DNA of 64,000 nt, taken from contig JAESUZ010000120.1 of NCBI GenBank assembly GCA_017311185.1, positions 433,501 to 497,500 on the forward strand, in the 5' to 3' direction. The stretch comes from Proteles cristata cristata. Its lineage: Eukaryota > Chordata > Mammalia > Carnivora > Hyaenidae. Every line of letters begins with the position of its first letter. Position 1 is the first letter of the stretch. Positions 1 to 11,900 of this stretch are shown here, in pieces. Position numbers and translations under genes: made by a program. The notes under the pieces were generated by a model. The model worked only from the letters and a program-made list of their open reading frames with translations, searched no databases and was not told the origin of the DNA.

Positions 1-255
1 AAGAATATATAAGATAATTTAAAATAACCAAGTTATGAGGCAGATTTTTAAATTACATGGGGCTTTTAATGTTTATAGTAAGTGGCCGTAATATGTAGTG
101 CTTGTTGAACTCTGTCTCTCCTCCTTACAGTTTTTGTTATCATACCACATAGTTCAGCAAACTCCTATTTTGTTGCTGACTAAATATGTTACTTCATCTT
201 GCCCTGTAATAGCTTTTTGCTCCAAGTTTTATTTATTATTTTTCAAATATTTAAT

Positions 256-461
256 CTTTTTATGTTTTATTTATTTCTGAGAGAGAGAGAGAGGGGCAGC
301 ATGAGCAGGGGAGGGTCAGAGAGAGAGGGAGGCACAGAATCAGAAGCAGCCTCCAGGTTCTGAGCTGTAGGCACAGAGCCCAACGCTTGGGCCCATGAAC
401 CATGAGATCATGACCTGAGCCGAAGTTGGACACTCAGCCGACTGAGCCACCCAGTCACCCC
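256..461 (-). mobile_element. CAN-SINE (antisense), first of three
   Basis: Reads tail-first on the + strand: atgttttatttatttctgagagagag, then the GA-rich middle, then gactgagccacccag...cacccc, the reverse complement of the tRNA-derived head. Flanked by related target copies, caaatattta (244-253) and caaatgttta (472-481). Confidence 0.92.
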
Positions 462-483
462 ATATTTTTTTCAAATGTTTAAA

Positions 484-706
484 AAAATTTTTTTAATGTT
501 TTATTTATTTCTGAGAGAGAGAGAGAGAGAGAGCATAAGCAGGGGAGGATCAGAGAGAGAGAGGGAGACACAGAATCCGAAGCAGGCTCCAGGCTCCCAG
601 CTAGCTGTCAGCTCAGAGCCCGACGCGGGGCTCAAAGCCACGATCTGTGAGATCATGACCTGAACTGAAGTCGGACACTCAACCAACGGAGCCACCCAGG
701 TGCCCC
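484..706 (-). mobile_element. CAN-SINE (antisense), second of three
   Basis: The same tail-to-head order, ending gagccacccaggtgcccc. It starts only about 20 bp after the previous copy and abuts the next. Confidence 0.93.
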
Positions 707-911
707 TAAATTTTTTTTAATGTTTTGTTTCTTCTTAAGAGAGAGAGAGAGGCAGAGCATGAGTGGGTGAGGGGCAGAGCGAGAGAGGGATGCAGAATCT
801 GAAGCAGGCTCTGAGCTGTCAGCACAGAGCCTAACACAGGGCTCATGAATTGTGAGATCATGACCTAACCCGAAGTCAGCCGCTTAACAGAATGAGCCAC
901 CCAGGCGTCCC
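707..911 (-). mobile_element. CAN-SINE (antisense), third of three
   Basis: Starts aaattttttttaatgttttg and ends gagccacccaggcgtccc. The flank after it (caaatatgttttaaa, 913 on) resembles the flank before the second copy. Confidence 0.92.
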
Positions 912-1194
912 TCAAATATGTTTTAAATTGGTTAATCAGGAATACAAGGTAGTTGGAATTATCACTCAACTGAAGTTAGAAGGAGTATAAAATGCACATA
1001 TATCCTCTGTCCCAGCAATGTTGATAGAATTGGAAAATAAGCACAGACACAGTTGTTGGATGGCATTCGTTGGAAGGCATGTTTGCAGTAGTGTGGTGAA
1101 GTCAAAATTTAAACAAATAAATGCACACCAATTGGAAATGGCCTAAATAAGTTCTGGTGCCCAGGAGGCAGTGTGTATAGCTTCAATCAGCCTG

Positions 1195-1340
1195 GCTGAT
1201 TTATAGCTGGACTCTGAAACGTAATAGCTTTTGACATTAGACAAGTTACCTAACCTCTCTGTGACTCAGTTTGCTCCTCAAAATGAGAATAATAAGATTG
1301 TTGGAAATATTAAATGAGTTATGACCATGGAGTGCCTAAC
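1195..1340 (+). mobile_element. MIR-like relic
   Basis: Contains the MIR core order: tgacattagacaagttacctaacctctctg, then a gtgactcagtttgctc-like stretch, then aaaatgagaataataa. Diverged, so edges are approximate. Confidence 0.65.
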
Positions 1341-2904
1341 AAAATAAGAATAGGAACAATGAAGTGATCAAATATGAAGGGTAGAATATACAAAGTATAG
1401 GAAATTGAGTGGGAAGAGGATCGATTGGGGGCTGATTCTATTAAATGTTGTGTGACCTACGGGAATATATTTCGTTTTAGAAATTTCATAAAGAAACTTG
1501 GCAATTCTAACTTTATTTAATTCTGAATTGTAATTATAGTCCATCATACTAGGAATGAATTTTCAATATTCTGCCATCCCCAGTAAAAGGTTTATTTTGC
1601 TAGATCTTTGAAATACACAGTGAGAAGATTGTGCCTAGAAGATGATGTTTTTCTACCCCTTTATACATGTATGCTCTCTATAGCAGGATTATTCTTTGCC
1701 CAGCTGAGCTGGAGTAATGTTTTCAGCCCTTTAATAAGTAACCCTTTCACAAAATGCCTTTGTAGTTTTAAAGTTGTAGCTTTTAAGGATATCACTTACT
1801 ATACCAGTGTTCTTTAAAGCTACAAAGGAGAGTTGATAGCTTTCTCTGTTGCTTATTTAACAATGTTTAGATTCCACAAGTTGCTTTAGTCAGTGACACT
1901 GAAGAATACCTACTAGGGACATCCAAGCAAATACCCTGTGGCTAGCAAGTTTTTTGGGTTTTTTTTGTTTGTTTGTTTGTTTTACTTTGTGTTCTTTCCC
2001 TAGACAAGGTCATGACAACTGCAAAAGTCTCTAGCATGGTCACCAATTTTTCATAGGTAATTTTTTCTATCATTGTATTGGGGTGAGGTTGTAGGGAGGG
2101 ACTGATAGAGTGGAAAGGAAATTCCTAAGCATATTCCTAAATTAGGTAAGGGAAACAGCCATTCTCTTTCCATCATCCATTAACAGTGTGATACACATTT
2201 TTAAATTATGACTGAAGACAAAATATAATCAACAGAGTTAGGACTTCAAGGGGAGGTGCTTTTATTTAATGTCATTCTGAACTTTTTAAGTTGTAATTTT
2301 ATCTCAATTTTTATAGTTTAAATGATAGAGGATATATTGTCATTTGATTAATACAAGTTTTTATTTATGTAGCCTCTACTTTGTGTCTGGCCCTATTGAA
2401 CAGTGAGGAATTAGATGATACAATATCCCTGCCTTCAGGGGCTTAATTATAAAATGTATCTTTGCTAGCAAAATTTTATCTATCCCTTTGCTTTAATACT
2501 TTATTTATAAATCTGTTGGAACCAGTTTAGCTATTCACTGAGAAAACATTAACTTATATAAAATTGTTCTCTGAATTTATGTGCATTTATTCAGTTACAT
2601 TGAGCTCTTAAAATAGGGTATGGATTTCAAAGGGTGATAAATGTGGATATGTTTGTCCCTGGATGCATGACTTGAGCACAACTTCATTCTTTTGATTGGA
2701 CAAAAATATTTATTTTACTTCGGTTACAGCTTCTAAGATTCTTTACTCTTAAATTCATTTAAAATATTTCAGTTTATGATTCATATTAGGAAAAATCTGT
2801 TTATTTTGTTTTTCCCACTTCTTTTTCCTTTTCATCCTTTTGTTTCTGTCTTCTATTGTTGCCTTTCCTTTACCTTCTGAATTCCTTTCTTTCCTTTCCT
2901 ATAG

Positions 2905-2937
2905 GCACTGATGTTCTTTACATCGGCCCTCTGAAAG
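2905..2937 (+). CDS. FERMT2: FERMT2 33-nt microexon (probably exon 4)
   Basis: This very short exon encodes the end of codon 165, codons 166-175 ([10 protein letters not shown]) and the first base of codon 176. It sits in the F1 lobe just before the F1 loop. The acceptor follows a strong pyrimidine tract (tttctttcctttcctatag) and the donor is AAAG|gtgagc, also strong. Its phase (2+30+1) joins cleanly to the next exon to read LKG-S. Its length is a multiple of three, so skipping would keep frame. Confidence 0.93.
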
Positions 2938-5900
2938 GTGAGCCTTGCCACAATTAAAAACAAAAACTTCGTCTGTCTGCTTCAGCTATATCCTTAACTT
3001 CTCTTCCTTCTAATTCTCTTGAACTGATCCCCCCCCCCCAGAATTTCTGCCAACTTAATTATATTCTTTTGACCTTGTTATTACATGTTCTAATGTTATA
3101 CAGATAGAGTTAAAGTTAATTTTACGTTTTCAAGACAGGTGAAATAATGTACTAAGCTTTCCTTCCAGAATGAAGCTTTTGTTTCACAGTTTGCTTTATG
3201 TCATTATAGCATGTATTACTGAAAACTAAGATTCTGCACTTCATACTTACTACCTATTTTTCATGTTGTTTATTAGGAAGTATATATTCAAGCCCAGGAC
3301 TTTATAGTAAAACAATGACCCCCACTTATGATGCTCATGATGGAAGCCCCTTGTCACCAACTTCTGCTTGGTTTGGTGACAGTGCTTTGTCAGAAGGCAA
3401 CCCTGGTATACTTGCTGTCAGTCAGCCAATCACATCACCAGAAATCTTGGCAAAAATGTTCAAGCCCCAGGCTCTTCTTGACAAAGCAAAAACCAACCAA
3501 GGGTAAGTTTTAAAATATAGGTATGTTGAAGAATTTCTTTCTCCAATGAGAGGTAGAGATAATTTTATTAATCTTGTCTTGCTTCGTTCCACTGCCCTTG
3601 TTAATCTGTCCAGGTGGCTTGATTCCTCAAGATCTCTCATGGAACAAGATGTGAAGGAAAATGAGGCCTTGCTTCTCCGATTCAAGTATTACAGCTTTTT
3701 TGATTTGAATCCAAAGGTACCGAGGGTTTTAGAGGGATCTCTTCTTTTTTTCCTTTTTGTTTTGTTCATTTGGATGTTTGTTTTTTTGGAGTTGGTGGGG
3801 TGAGGAATCATTTGTATATAGCAAGTCTGAATAATATTAAAAGCCCAAGCTTGAGACAAAGGCATCTGTATTTGAAATAAGTCTATTGTGTTAGTAGGTT
3901 GGAAGCATAATTAAACCTTTTTCTTTTTGTTAAAATAATTGAATTTTTGGTTGATTTGTATTTTTAAAAGCACTAGCTTGGTACTACAGAATTGGTAGAG
4001 TTAGTTTTAAGGGGTTTTATTACACCTCCCTTCTGCTGTGCTTTTTGTAAAAGAAGAGTTTTCTGAAATAGTACCTTTTCAGTGACTTTCAGATTTCTAA
4101 TTATAAATCAAAAGATGTTGCTTCAAAGAAAAATTCTTTTAAGTCTGTATGTCTTCCTATTTAATACTCAAACCTTGTCATGTGTTTTTAATACCAAATG
4201 ATTGTATCATCTGTGCAACTGAAATACTTTGCTTTTCTGAGAATAGTTAAGCTTGCTATGAAATCTCAAGTATTTTTCCTTAGAATAGATATGGCACAGA
4301 GATTGGGATCTTTTGCTTCCTTATTTTAATCATCTTTGGAAGGAGGGGAACCTCTCTGGACTACCTCTCATCCTTTTCATGTCTAGATTATCATCTAGAT
4401 TTTTATGTACATAGTTCTCATTTTTTATTTTGTGCTTAAGTAATTCTTTACATAACAGTAAAGTGTATACAGTGGATCTGTAAAAATAATTCTAATCCCT
4501 TTTAGGACATGTGTATTTCTAGTAAAATCAAAATTGTTTTAGGAACATAGTTACATTTGCTGGGGAAGAGGGTGCTAGATTTTTTTTTTTTTTAATAGTT
4601 TATTGTCAGGTTGGTTTCCATATAATACCCAGTGCTCATCCCCACAATAGATGTTTTGTTAAGATTCTAAAATAGTGTTGTTAAGACATTAGCATTAATT
4701 TTTCTTAACGTAACTAAATGGATAATTCAGTAATGTATAAATAAATATTTTCCCCAAGTACATATATGTACACTCTTATTTCTGATTCTTAAAATAATTG
4801 CTCTTTACAAGGACCTGACGCTGTCTAAGAATGCTTTTCCCTATGAGTAAGATGTTCCCTGAAATAATTGACTCTCTGATTATAACATTTTAGTGTGGCA
4901 GGTTACAAAACAGCACTGAAAAGTAGTCACTTTTGCCTGACTTGAGATGTCTTTCAAGTCAGATTCATTTTCTTAAGAGCTCTGTAATATCTGATGACTA
5001 TTTCCCTGTATGTAGAATAAGATACAGAATCTGTTTCTAATACTGAATAATATTTTGGCATATTTTAATGTTATTTTTAATGGAAAATCAGATGTGGGTG
5101 TATATATAGACATACTTAACTCTCTGTCTTTCTCATTATTATTTGATACTAAATAAAAATTCCAGGGGAAAAAATGTATGTTAAAACTTGTCAAGCTTTG
5201 AAAGTAAATATTCAGTTTTCAAGTTTTTTTAAATTGAAGGTAATGTACTACAAAAGGATTATGTCTCTTTTGCTGCAGTATGATGCAATCAGAATCAATC
5301 AGCTTTATGAGCAGGCCAAATGGGCTATTCTCCTAGAAGAGATTGAATGCACAGAAGAAGAAATGATGATGTTTGCAGCCCTGCAGGTAGTGGAGAGTAT
5401 TGGTAAATGGGACTTTTCAATGGAAAGGATAGGGGATTATTTTTAAATAGCAAAGTTGCACTGTAGTTCCAGAATGTAGCGTTTTGATAGTGTTTATTTT
5501 TTACTGTGTCGAAAATGAATATACACTTAGAAGGAAAAATAAGTACATGAATTCAGTTTTTGTCTTCTCAGAGTTTATGGGTACTTCAGTTACTTTTCTG
5601 TTTCCTATAGGAGAAAATATTCTCCCACTCCCAGATATACATTAGCTTAAAACTACCCCAGCTTTGCCTTAGATATAAGATCTACATTGAAAATCTCATT
5701 TCTAAAATGAAGCTTATTACTTGCAATTAGCTAGGGATGATAATATTTTTTAGGTTACTATAACAAAAATAATATATTTTAAAGATGATAAATTTTAATA
5801 GATTACTAAAACTAAACATAAATCAGTTTTCAGAATAATCCTTAAGTAGGTAGTTAAGGACACCTGGTGGCTCTGTCCGTTAAAGAGTCCAACTCTTGAT

Positions 5901-8900
5901 TTCAGCTCAGTTCATGAGATCAAGCCCCATGTCGGGCTCTGCCAGTGCGAGCCTGCTCGGGATTCTGTCTCTCCCTCTCTCTCTGTACCTCCCCTACTCA
6001 CAGACATGAGTGCTGTCTGTCTCTGTCTCTGTCTCTCTCAAAATAAATACATTAAAAAATTTTAAGTAGGTAATGTTTCCCTTAGATTAAATCAGTGTTT
6101 TCTCAAATGCAGTTCTTGCTTACCAGCTTTTTCAGAATACAGTAGTGCTTATATTTTCAAAAATCGTCCCCTTTAGTAAAATAACATTAGGGTGGCCTCC
6201 ACAAATCTGCCTTCTTACAGACACTGAGACCCAGCTGACCACTAGATTAGTCATTCTTATATCTCCTCAGTTTGTATGATGTTTACTTCTCCTCAGTTTA
6301 TTTCTCCTCATTTTATATGATGAAAGAAGAAAATTGAAACAAAGCTTAAACAAGGAAAATCTTTGATAGCAGATGAATTAGTTTAGATAGAGACTTGCTT
6401 AATCAGCTAGTTAAGAATCTTCTATTGTGTTTCTGGATAATTCAGACTATCTGAAAAATTTCTTGAATTAAATTCTGGACTAATTTTATTCAAAATGCCT
6501 CACTTGGATTATGGTTTTCTACCTACATCTTTCTCACAATATGGGCTCAAAATTTTCTAGTGAAGTTTTCTGAATGACAGAATAATAGTACACATAATGG
6601 GGGGAATCACAGGTTTCTATTACATAGTATTTCTTTTTATCTTTTATTATAGAAATAATGCACTTTTTAAAAAACCAACAGATACGTATGTTGAGTGCAC
6701 AGTAGGTGCTCAAAAAATTTTGCTGAGTGAAAATATAGTTGACCCTTGAACAACAACCCAGGCTTGAACTGCATGGGTCCATTTATGTGCAGTTTCTTTG
6801 ATAAATACAGTACAGTAAATGTATTTTCTTTTATAGTTTTCCTAACATTTTCTTTTCTCAAGCTTTATGATAGGAATGAGTATATAACATACAAAATATG
6901 TGTTAATTGCTTGTTAGTGGTAAGGTTCTGGTAGTCAGGCTATTAGTAAAGTTTGGGGAGAGTCAGTGTCACTAGCCCCCATGTTGTCCATGGGTCAAAT
7001 ATACACACAGTTGTATTTTCACAGAAATAGGATTATTTTGTAGCTTTCTCTCACCCAGTGTACAGCAGATAGCCTGTTTTACTGCAGTAGAAAACACCTC
7101 AAAACATGAATTTTGATTTGTGGAAACTGAATGTCCCAAAGCATAGCTCTCCTGAACCATTTTAGAATCTAGATTCATTAATATATTTTTTTAATGTTTA
7201 TTTGTGAGAGAGACAGAGACAGAGTGTGAGTGAGGAGGAGCAGAAAGAGAGGGAGACAACAGAATCTGAAGCAGGCTGTGGGCTCAAACTGTCAGCACAG
7301 AGCCTGACCCAGGGCTTGAACCCACAAACACCAAGATCATGACCTGAGCCAAAATCAGACACTTAACTGACTGAGCCACCCAGGTGCCCTAGAATCTAGA
7401 TTTAATAAGAGAATTTTGAACCACAAATCCCGAGTTCTTAGAAGCCTTCCCAGAAACTGAACCGAAGGCTCTAAGAATCCGTCCAGTACAGAAGGGGGAA
7501 ACTTGGTAAGGATGGCAAGGAAATGCCTACTATTTTTATTTTAGACAGCCTGCACTCTGAACTTGGGGCTTCTGGTTTCCTGTATAACATAAGTCTACAA
7601 TAGTAAAAAGAAACAAATAATTCTAAGTAAGGAGGTATGGATCAAAACCAGAAAAGTTAATCACACCGTTTTTAAAGTATTAGGTCCAAGTCTGTATTGT
7701 AATATTTAAAACATGACCCATGCACCTCTGAAAGCAAAGCTGGGGTTTTATGACCGTTTTTCTCCAGTATAACTTATAAGGACTTTCTGCATCAGAATCA
7801 CTCACCTAAGTTACTTAATAAAAATGCAGATTCTGGGCTGGACTCCAGATTTGCTGAATTACTCTGTGGGGTGAACCTAAGAGTATGTATTTTTTTTTTT
7901 TTTTTTTACAAATAGTTTATTGTCAGATTAGTTTTCACCTAACACCCAGTGCTCATCCCCACAAGTGCCCTCCTCCATGCCCATCCCCCCACCCCCACAT
8001 CCATCAGTCCTCAGTTTTTGTCAGCATTCAAGAGTCTCTCATGGTTTGCCTCTCTCCCTTTCCCCCACCATTTCCCCCCTTCTTCTCCCCCTTGGTCCTC
8101 TGTTAAGTTCCTCCTAATCCTCCTATACGTGCACACATATGATATTTGTCCTTCTCTGCCTGACTTATTTCGCTCAGCATAACACCCTCAAGGTCCATCC
8201 ATGTTGCTACACATGGCCAGATGTCATTGTTTCTCATTGCCATGTAGTATTCCATGGTATAGATAAACCATATCTTCTTGATCCATTCGTCTGTGGATGG
8301 ACACTTAGGCTCTTTCCATGTTTTAGCTATTGCTGAGAGTGCTACTGTGAACATTGGGGTACATGTGCTCCTACGCATCAGCATTTCTGTATCCCTTGGG
8401 TAAATTCCTAGCAGTGCTATTGCTGGGTCATAGGGGAGTTCTATTGTTAGTTTCCTTAGGAACCTCCACACTGTTTTCCAGAGGGGCTGTACCAGTTTAC
8501 ATTCCCACCAACAGTGTAGGAGGGTGCCCGTTTCTCCACATCCTCGCCAGCATCTAGAGTTCTAAGAGTATGTATTTTTAACCAACTCTCTTCATGATTC
8601 TTAATGTGACTCTGACATTTGAGGCCACTGCCTCAATTGAGGCCTCAACCTACCACATTCTCCATGGTTTGTGAACATGGAAGTTTCTGTCACTGGAGGG
8701 ATCTCATTTCAGCACAAATTGAAGGTACAGCCAGAGACTATTCATTATCAATTCACTAAATCTTAAAGTATAGAGGAACACTGACAGTTGGCCTTAGATT
8801 AGTTCATTCAGTGTTCCCATGAATAGATTGTATTCAGTGAATGAATACTTTAGAAATTTGGATTGCTACTTAATGCTTTGAAATGAAACTGATTAAGGGC

Positions 8901-11900
8901 ACCTAGGTGGCTCAGTAGGTTAAGTGTCAGCTCTTGATTTCAGCTCAGGTCTTGATCTCATGGTTCATGGTTCAAGCCCCAGTTCGTGGGTTCGAGCCCC
9001 ATATCCGGCTTTGCGCTGACATCGTGATGCCTGCTGGAGATTCTGTCTACTTCTCTCTCTGCTCCTCCCCTGCTCATGCTCACACGCACACACACACTGT
9101 CTCTCTCAAAATAAATAAACGTGAAAAAAAAGTAACTGATTAAGTGATTCAAAAGTTCTCCTTACCTTTCTCTGAAACCTCTGTAAGGTTTAGCATCAAA
9201 ATCTAATAGATTATTAATATGTGTTCTAAGTGACTTATCTAAATGTATTTAAAATCATAACTATTCTTTACGTGAAGATTTTTCTATCTACATAAGGAGT
9301 ATTTATCACCACTCATGGTGTATATACACAAATACATATGTGTGTATTCACATATAAATGTAATCCATCTTGTCATTGTTATGTAACTGAGAATATCATC
9401 ATCATCCTCCTCTAATCATGTTTTCAGCACTGAATTGAGGCTGGGGGGCCAGGGGAAGAGGTGCTTTAGCTTTCAACTTAATTCTAATAACTAACTGTCC
9501 TCTGCAGAGTAACAGTAATAACATACGGTAATCAGTGTTCATATATTTTTACAAAAGACTTGATGCATATTCTGTTCATTTGGTACTCACTGGTTCTAGG
9601 ACCTGTTCTGGACACACGGAATACTGCAGTGGGGAAAATAATAAAACAGTCTCTGCTCATGTGGAGCTTAGTGGATGACCTACTAACTCTAAGTCCTAGG
9701 GCTTCCCAAACTAAATCATTTTTATATATCCTGGATAAATATTTATTGGGATGTTTTGGACACTGATTTCAGGTGCAATGCCATTTATTTTCCCATTGTT
9801 CTAGTTCTTAGATGCTTTTATCTTTTCAAATCAAGTGATGAAAAGCATTCAATATAGATGCAAATAGAATCTCATTTTAAAGTTTTACTAAAATTAGAAC
9901 AGTCATTTAAGTAAAATATCATTTTTGTTTTTAGTATCACATCAATAAGCTATCAATCATGACATCAGAGAATCATTTGAACAACAGTGACAAAGACGTG
10001 GATGAAGTAGATGCTGCTCTCTCAGACCTGGAGATCACTTTGGAAGGAGGGAAAACATCAACAATTTTGGTAGGGTGAATCTTTTTCCCTTGTAGTTTAG
10101 TTTGAATTGATTCTTACCTTTTTGTGGATTTAATGCGTTAGAGAACATAGGTGTTGACTTCTCAGAAACTTTCAGGGAAGATTTTTAAATTAATATTCTA
10201 ATCTCTAGTACTTTCAGTACAGTAAAGATAGCTCTTGTGATATCTGCACATTCTCTCACAAGCAGTGGGAGAACATTTCTGCAGAGTAAAAGGTAGTGTG
10301 AAGTCATGGTAACACCCACTTAGTGAGCTTCACATTTGAAATGTTACAGAAAGAGAAAAATAGATCTTGGGAAAAATTTTAAATGCCAAGTTTAGTTTTA
10401 AAGCTTAGGAATTAGTTATTATAGCAGAAACACCTAAGGGCTGTTAGGATTTTAGAAAATTTTCATATGCAGATATAAACAGTTTTAGCTGAATTAGAAT
10501 CAATAATCTGTTCTTCAAGGTTATATGAACAGCCATTTTGATCAAAATTTTTATTAGCTTTTTATGCCATTTAAAAATGACTTGGTGGAGTGCCTGGGTG
10601 GCTCAGTTGTTTAGACTCTTGTTTTCAGCCATGGTCACGATCTCAAGGTTCATGGGATTGAGTCCCCGTATTGGGGTCTGTGCTGACAGTGTGGAGCCTG
10701 CTTGGCATTCTCCCTCTCTCTCACTCACAGAATATAAACTTAAAAAAAAAAAAATGACTTTATACATATGACCATACATTGATTGTACCTTTAAAACCTT
10801 AATTTGTATTTTATGTAATTTTGTTTACTTAATAAACTGATACTTGATAGCAGATACTAAACATTAGAGTTTCAAATTTCAAGAAAAATCAGAAAAAAAT
10901 GATTTAATTCTTTCCCTAGGGTGACATCACTTCTATTCCTGAACTTGCTGACTATATTAAAGTTTTTAAGTAAGTACAAAAAGGGGAGGAATTCCAAATA
11001 TTAGTGAATGACAAGTATCAATTTAATAGTCACATTGATGTTGGAATTTACTTTAGCATACGCATCTGTAAAAGCACTTACTAGTTAGAGGAGCACTGAA
11101 TTATGAGAGAAAATAACCATCTTTACCAAATTATAATTGCAGTGCTCATGAGTTGTTTTATCTGATAAACATTTTTCTTAAAGGGGAAAAACAAAGATTA
11201 TGTAACCTAGATTGCATCATATAGATTGAAACATACAGTGGCATTTTAGGATAAAGCATCCCCTCTGAGTGAAAGCAGGACATAATGAACTGTTATTGCC
11301 AGCAGTTATTTCCTTGTTCAGAGTCCCAGATTCTATTGAATTTTATTTATTTGTTCATGGAACGTTTTTTAGTGAGGTTCTTGTGTATCTTATCTAGACT
11401 TATCAGTCTGGGCACAGTCCACAGAATCTAGGCATTAAAGCAGAGAGGGGAGAAAGGAGAGGAGGTGATATGGAAGGTGTGAAGCCATAATGGAATAAAC
11501 CATTTACTGTAGCTAAACATATAACAGCTTACCATATGGGACGTTTCTAAGATAAGAGCATGATTTCAGATGGTGCTCCCTACCCTTGTCTTCTCCCATT
11601 ACACACCTTTACTCACCCACTCTCCGTCATGATTGTTCTGTCATCTTCACGTTGGCCTTGGGATGGCACGTTGAAGCACCATTCAGATACGCCCTAAGGG
11701 AGACCAACACTTCCCTCGCTTCAGTTAATGCTCGGTGCACCTGCTTCTTCAGAGAGGCTCGAAAGGCAGCCCTGCATACACTCATGACCTGCTGGTGATT
11801 ATAGGACGTAGAAGCCTTCCAACTGGTGACATTTACTTCACCTTTCATTTCTTGTCTTTTCCATATGACCTGCTGGTAGTGACAGAGATGGCTACCACTG

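Larger units (their letters stand above)
1..2904 (+). other. FERMT2: FERMT2 intron 3, 3' part
   Basis: Intronic sequence upstream of the microexon. It holds three consecutive antisense CAN-SINEs (256-911) and a MIR-like relic (about 1195-1340). About 2380-2440 resembles an old L2-type tail (tgtctggccctattgaac). The rest (912-1190 and 1345-2880) is A/T-rich with nothing recognised. Small open frames at 98-280 and 1608-1817 have no coding support. Confidence 0.8.
5387..9934 (+). other. FERMT2: FERMT2 intron 7
   Basis: A 4.5-kb intron with three CAN-SINEs (5860, 7180, 8898), an L1 3' piece (7895-8562) and a probable old interspersed repeat (6738-6968). MIR/L2-like remnants are seen near 6690-6730 and 9560-9680 (cctgttctggacacacggaa, ctgctcatgtggagcttagtgg). 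Other stretches, including 6063-6680, 7403-7877 and 9145-9550, show nothing recognised. Confidence 0.8.

Noticed and set aside
475..695. Open frames on both strands over the stacked SINEs
   Set aside because: They lie wholly in CAN-SINE GA-repeat sequence and have no coding features.
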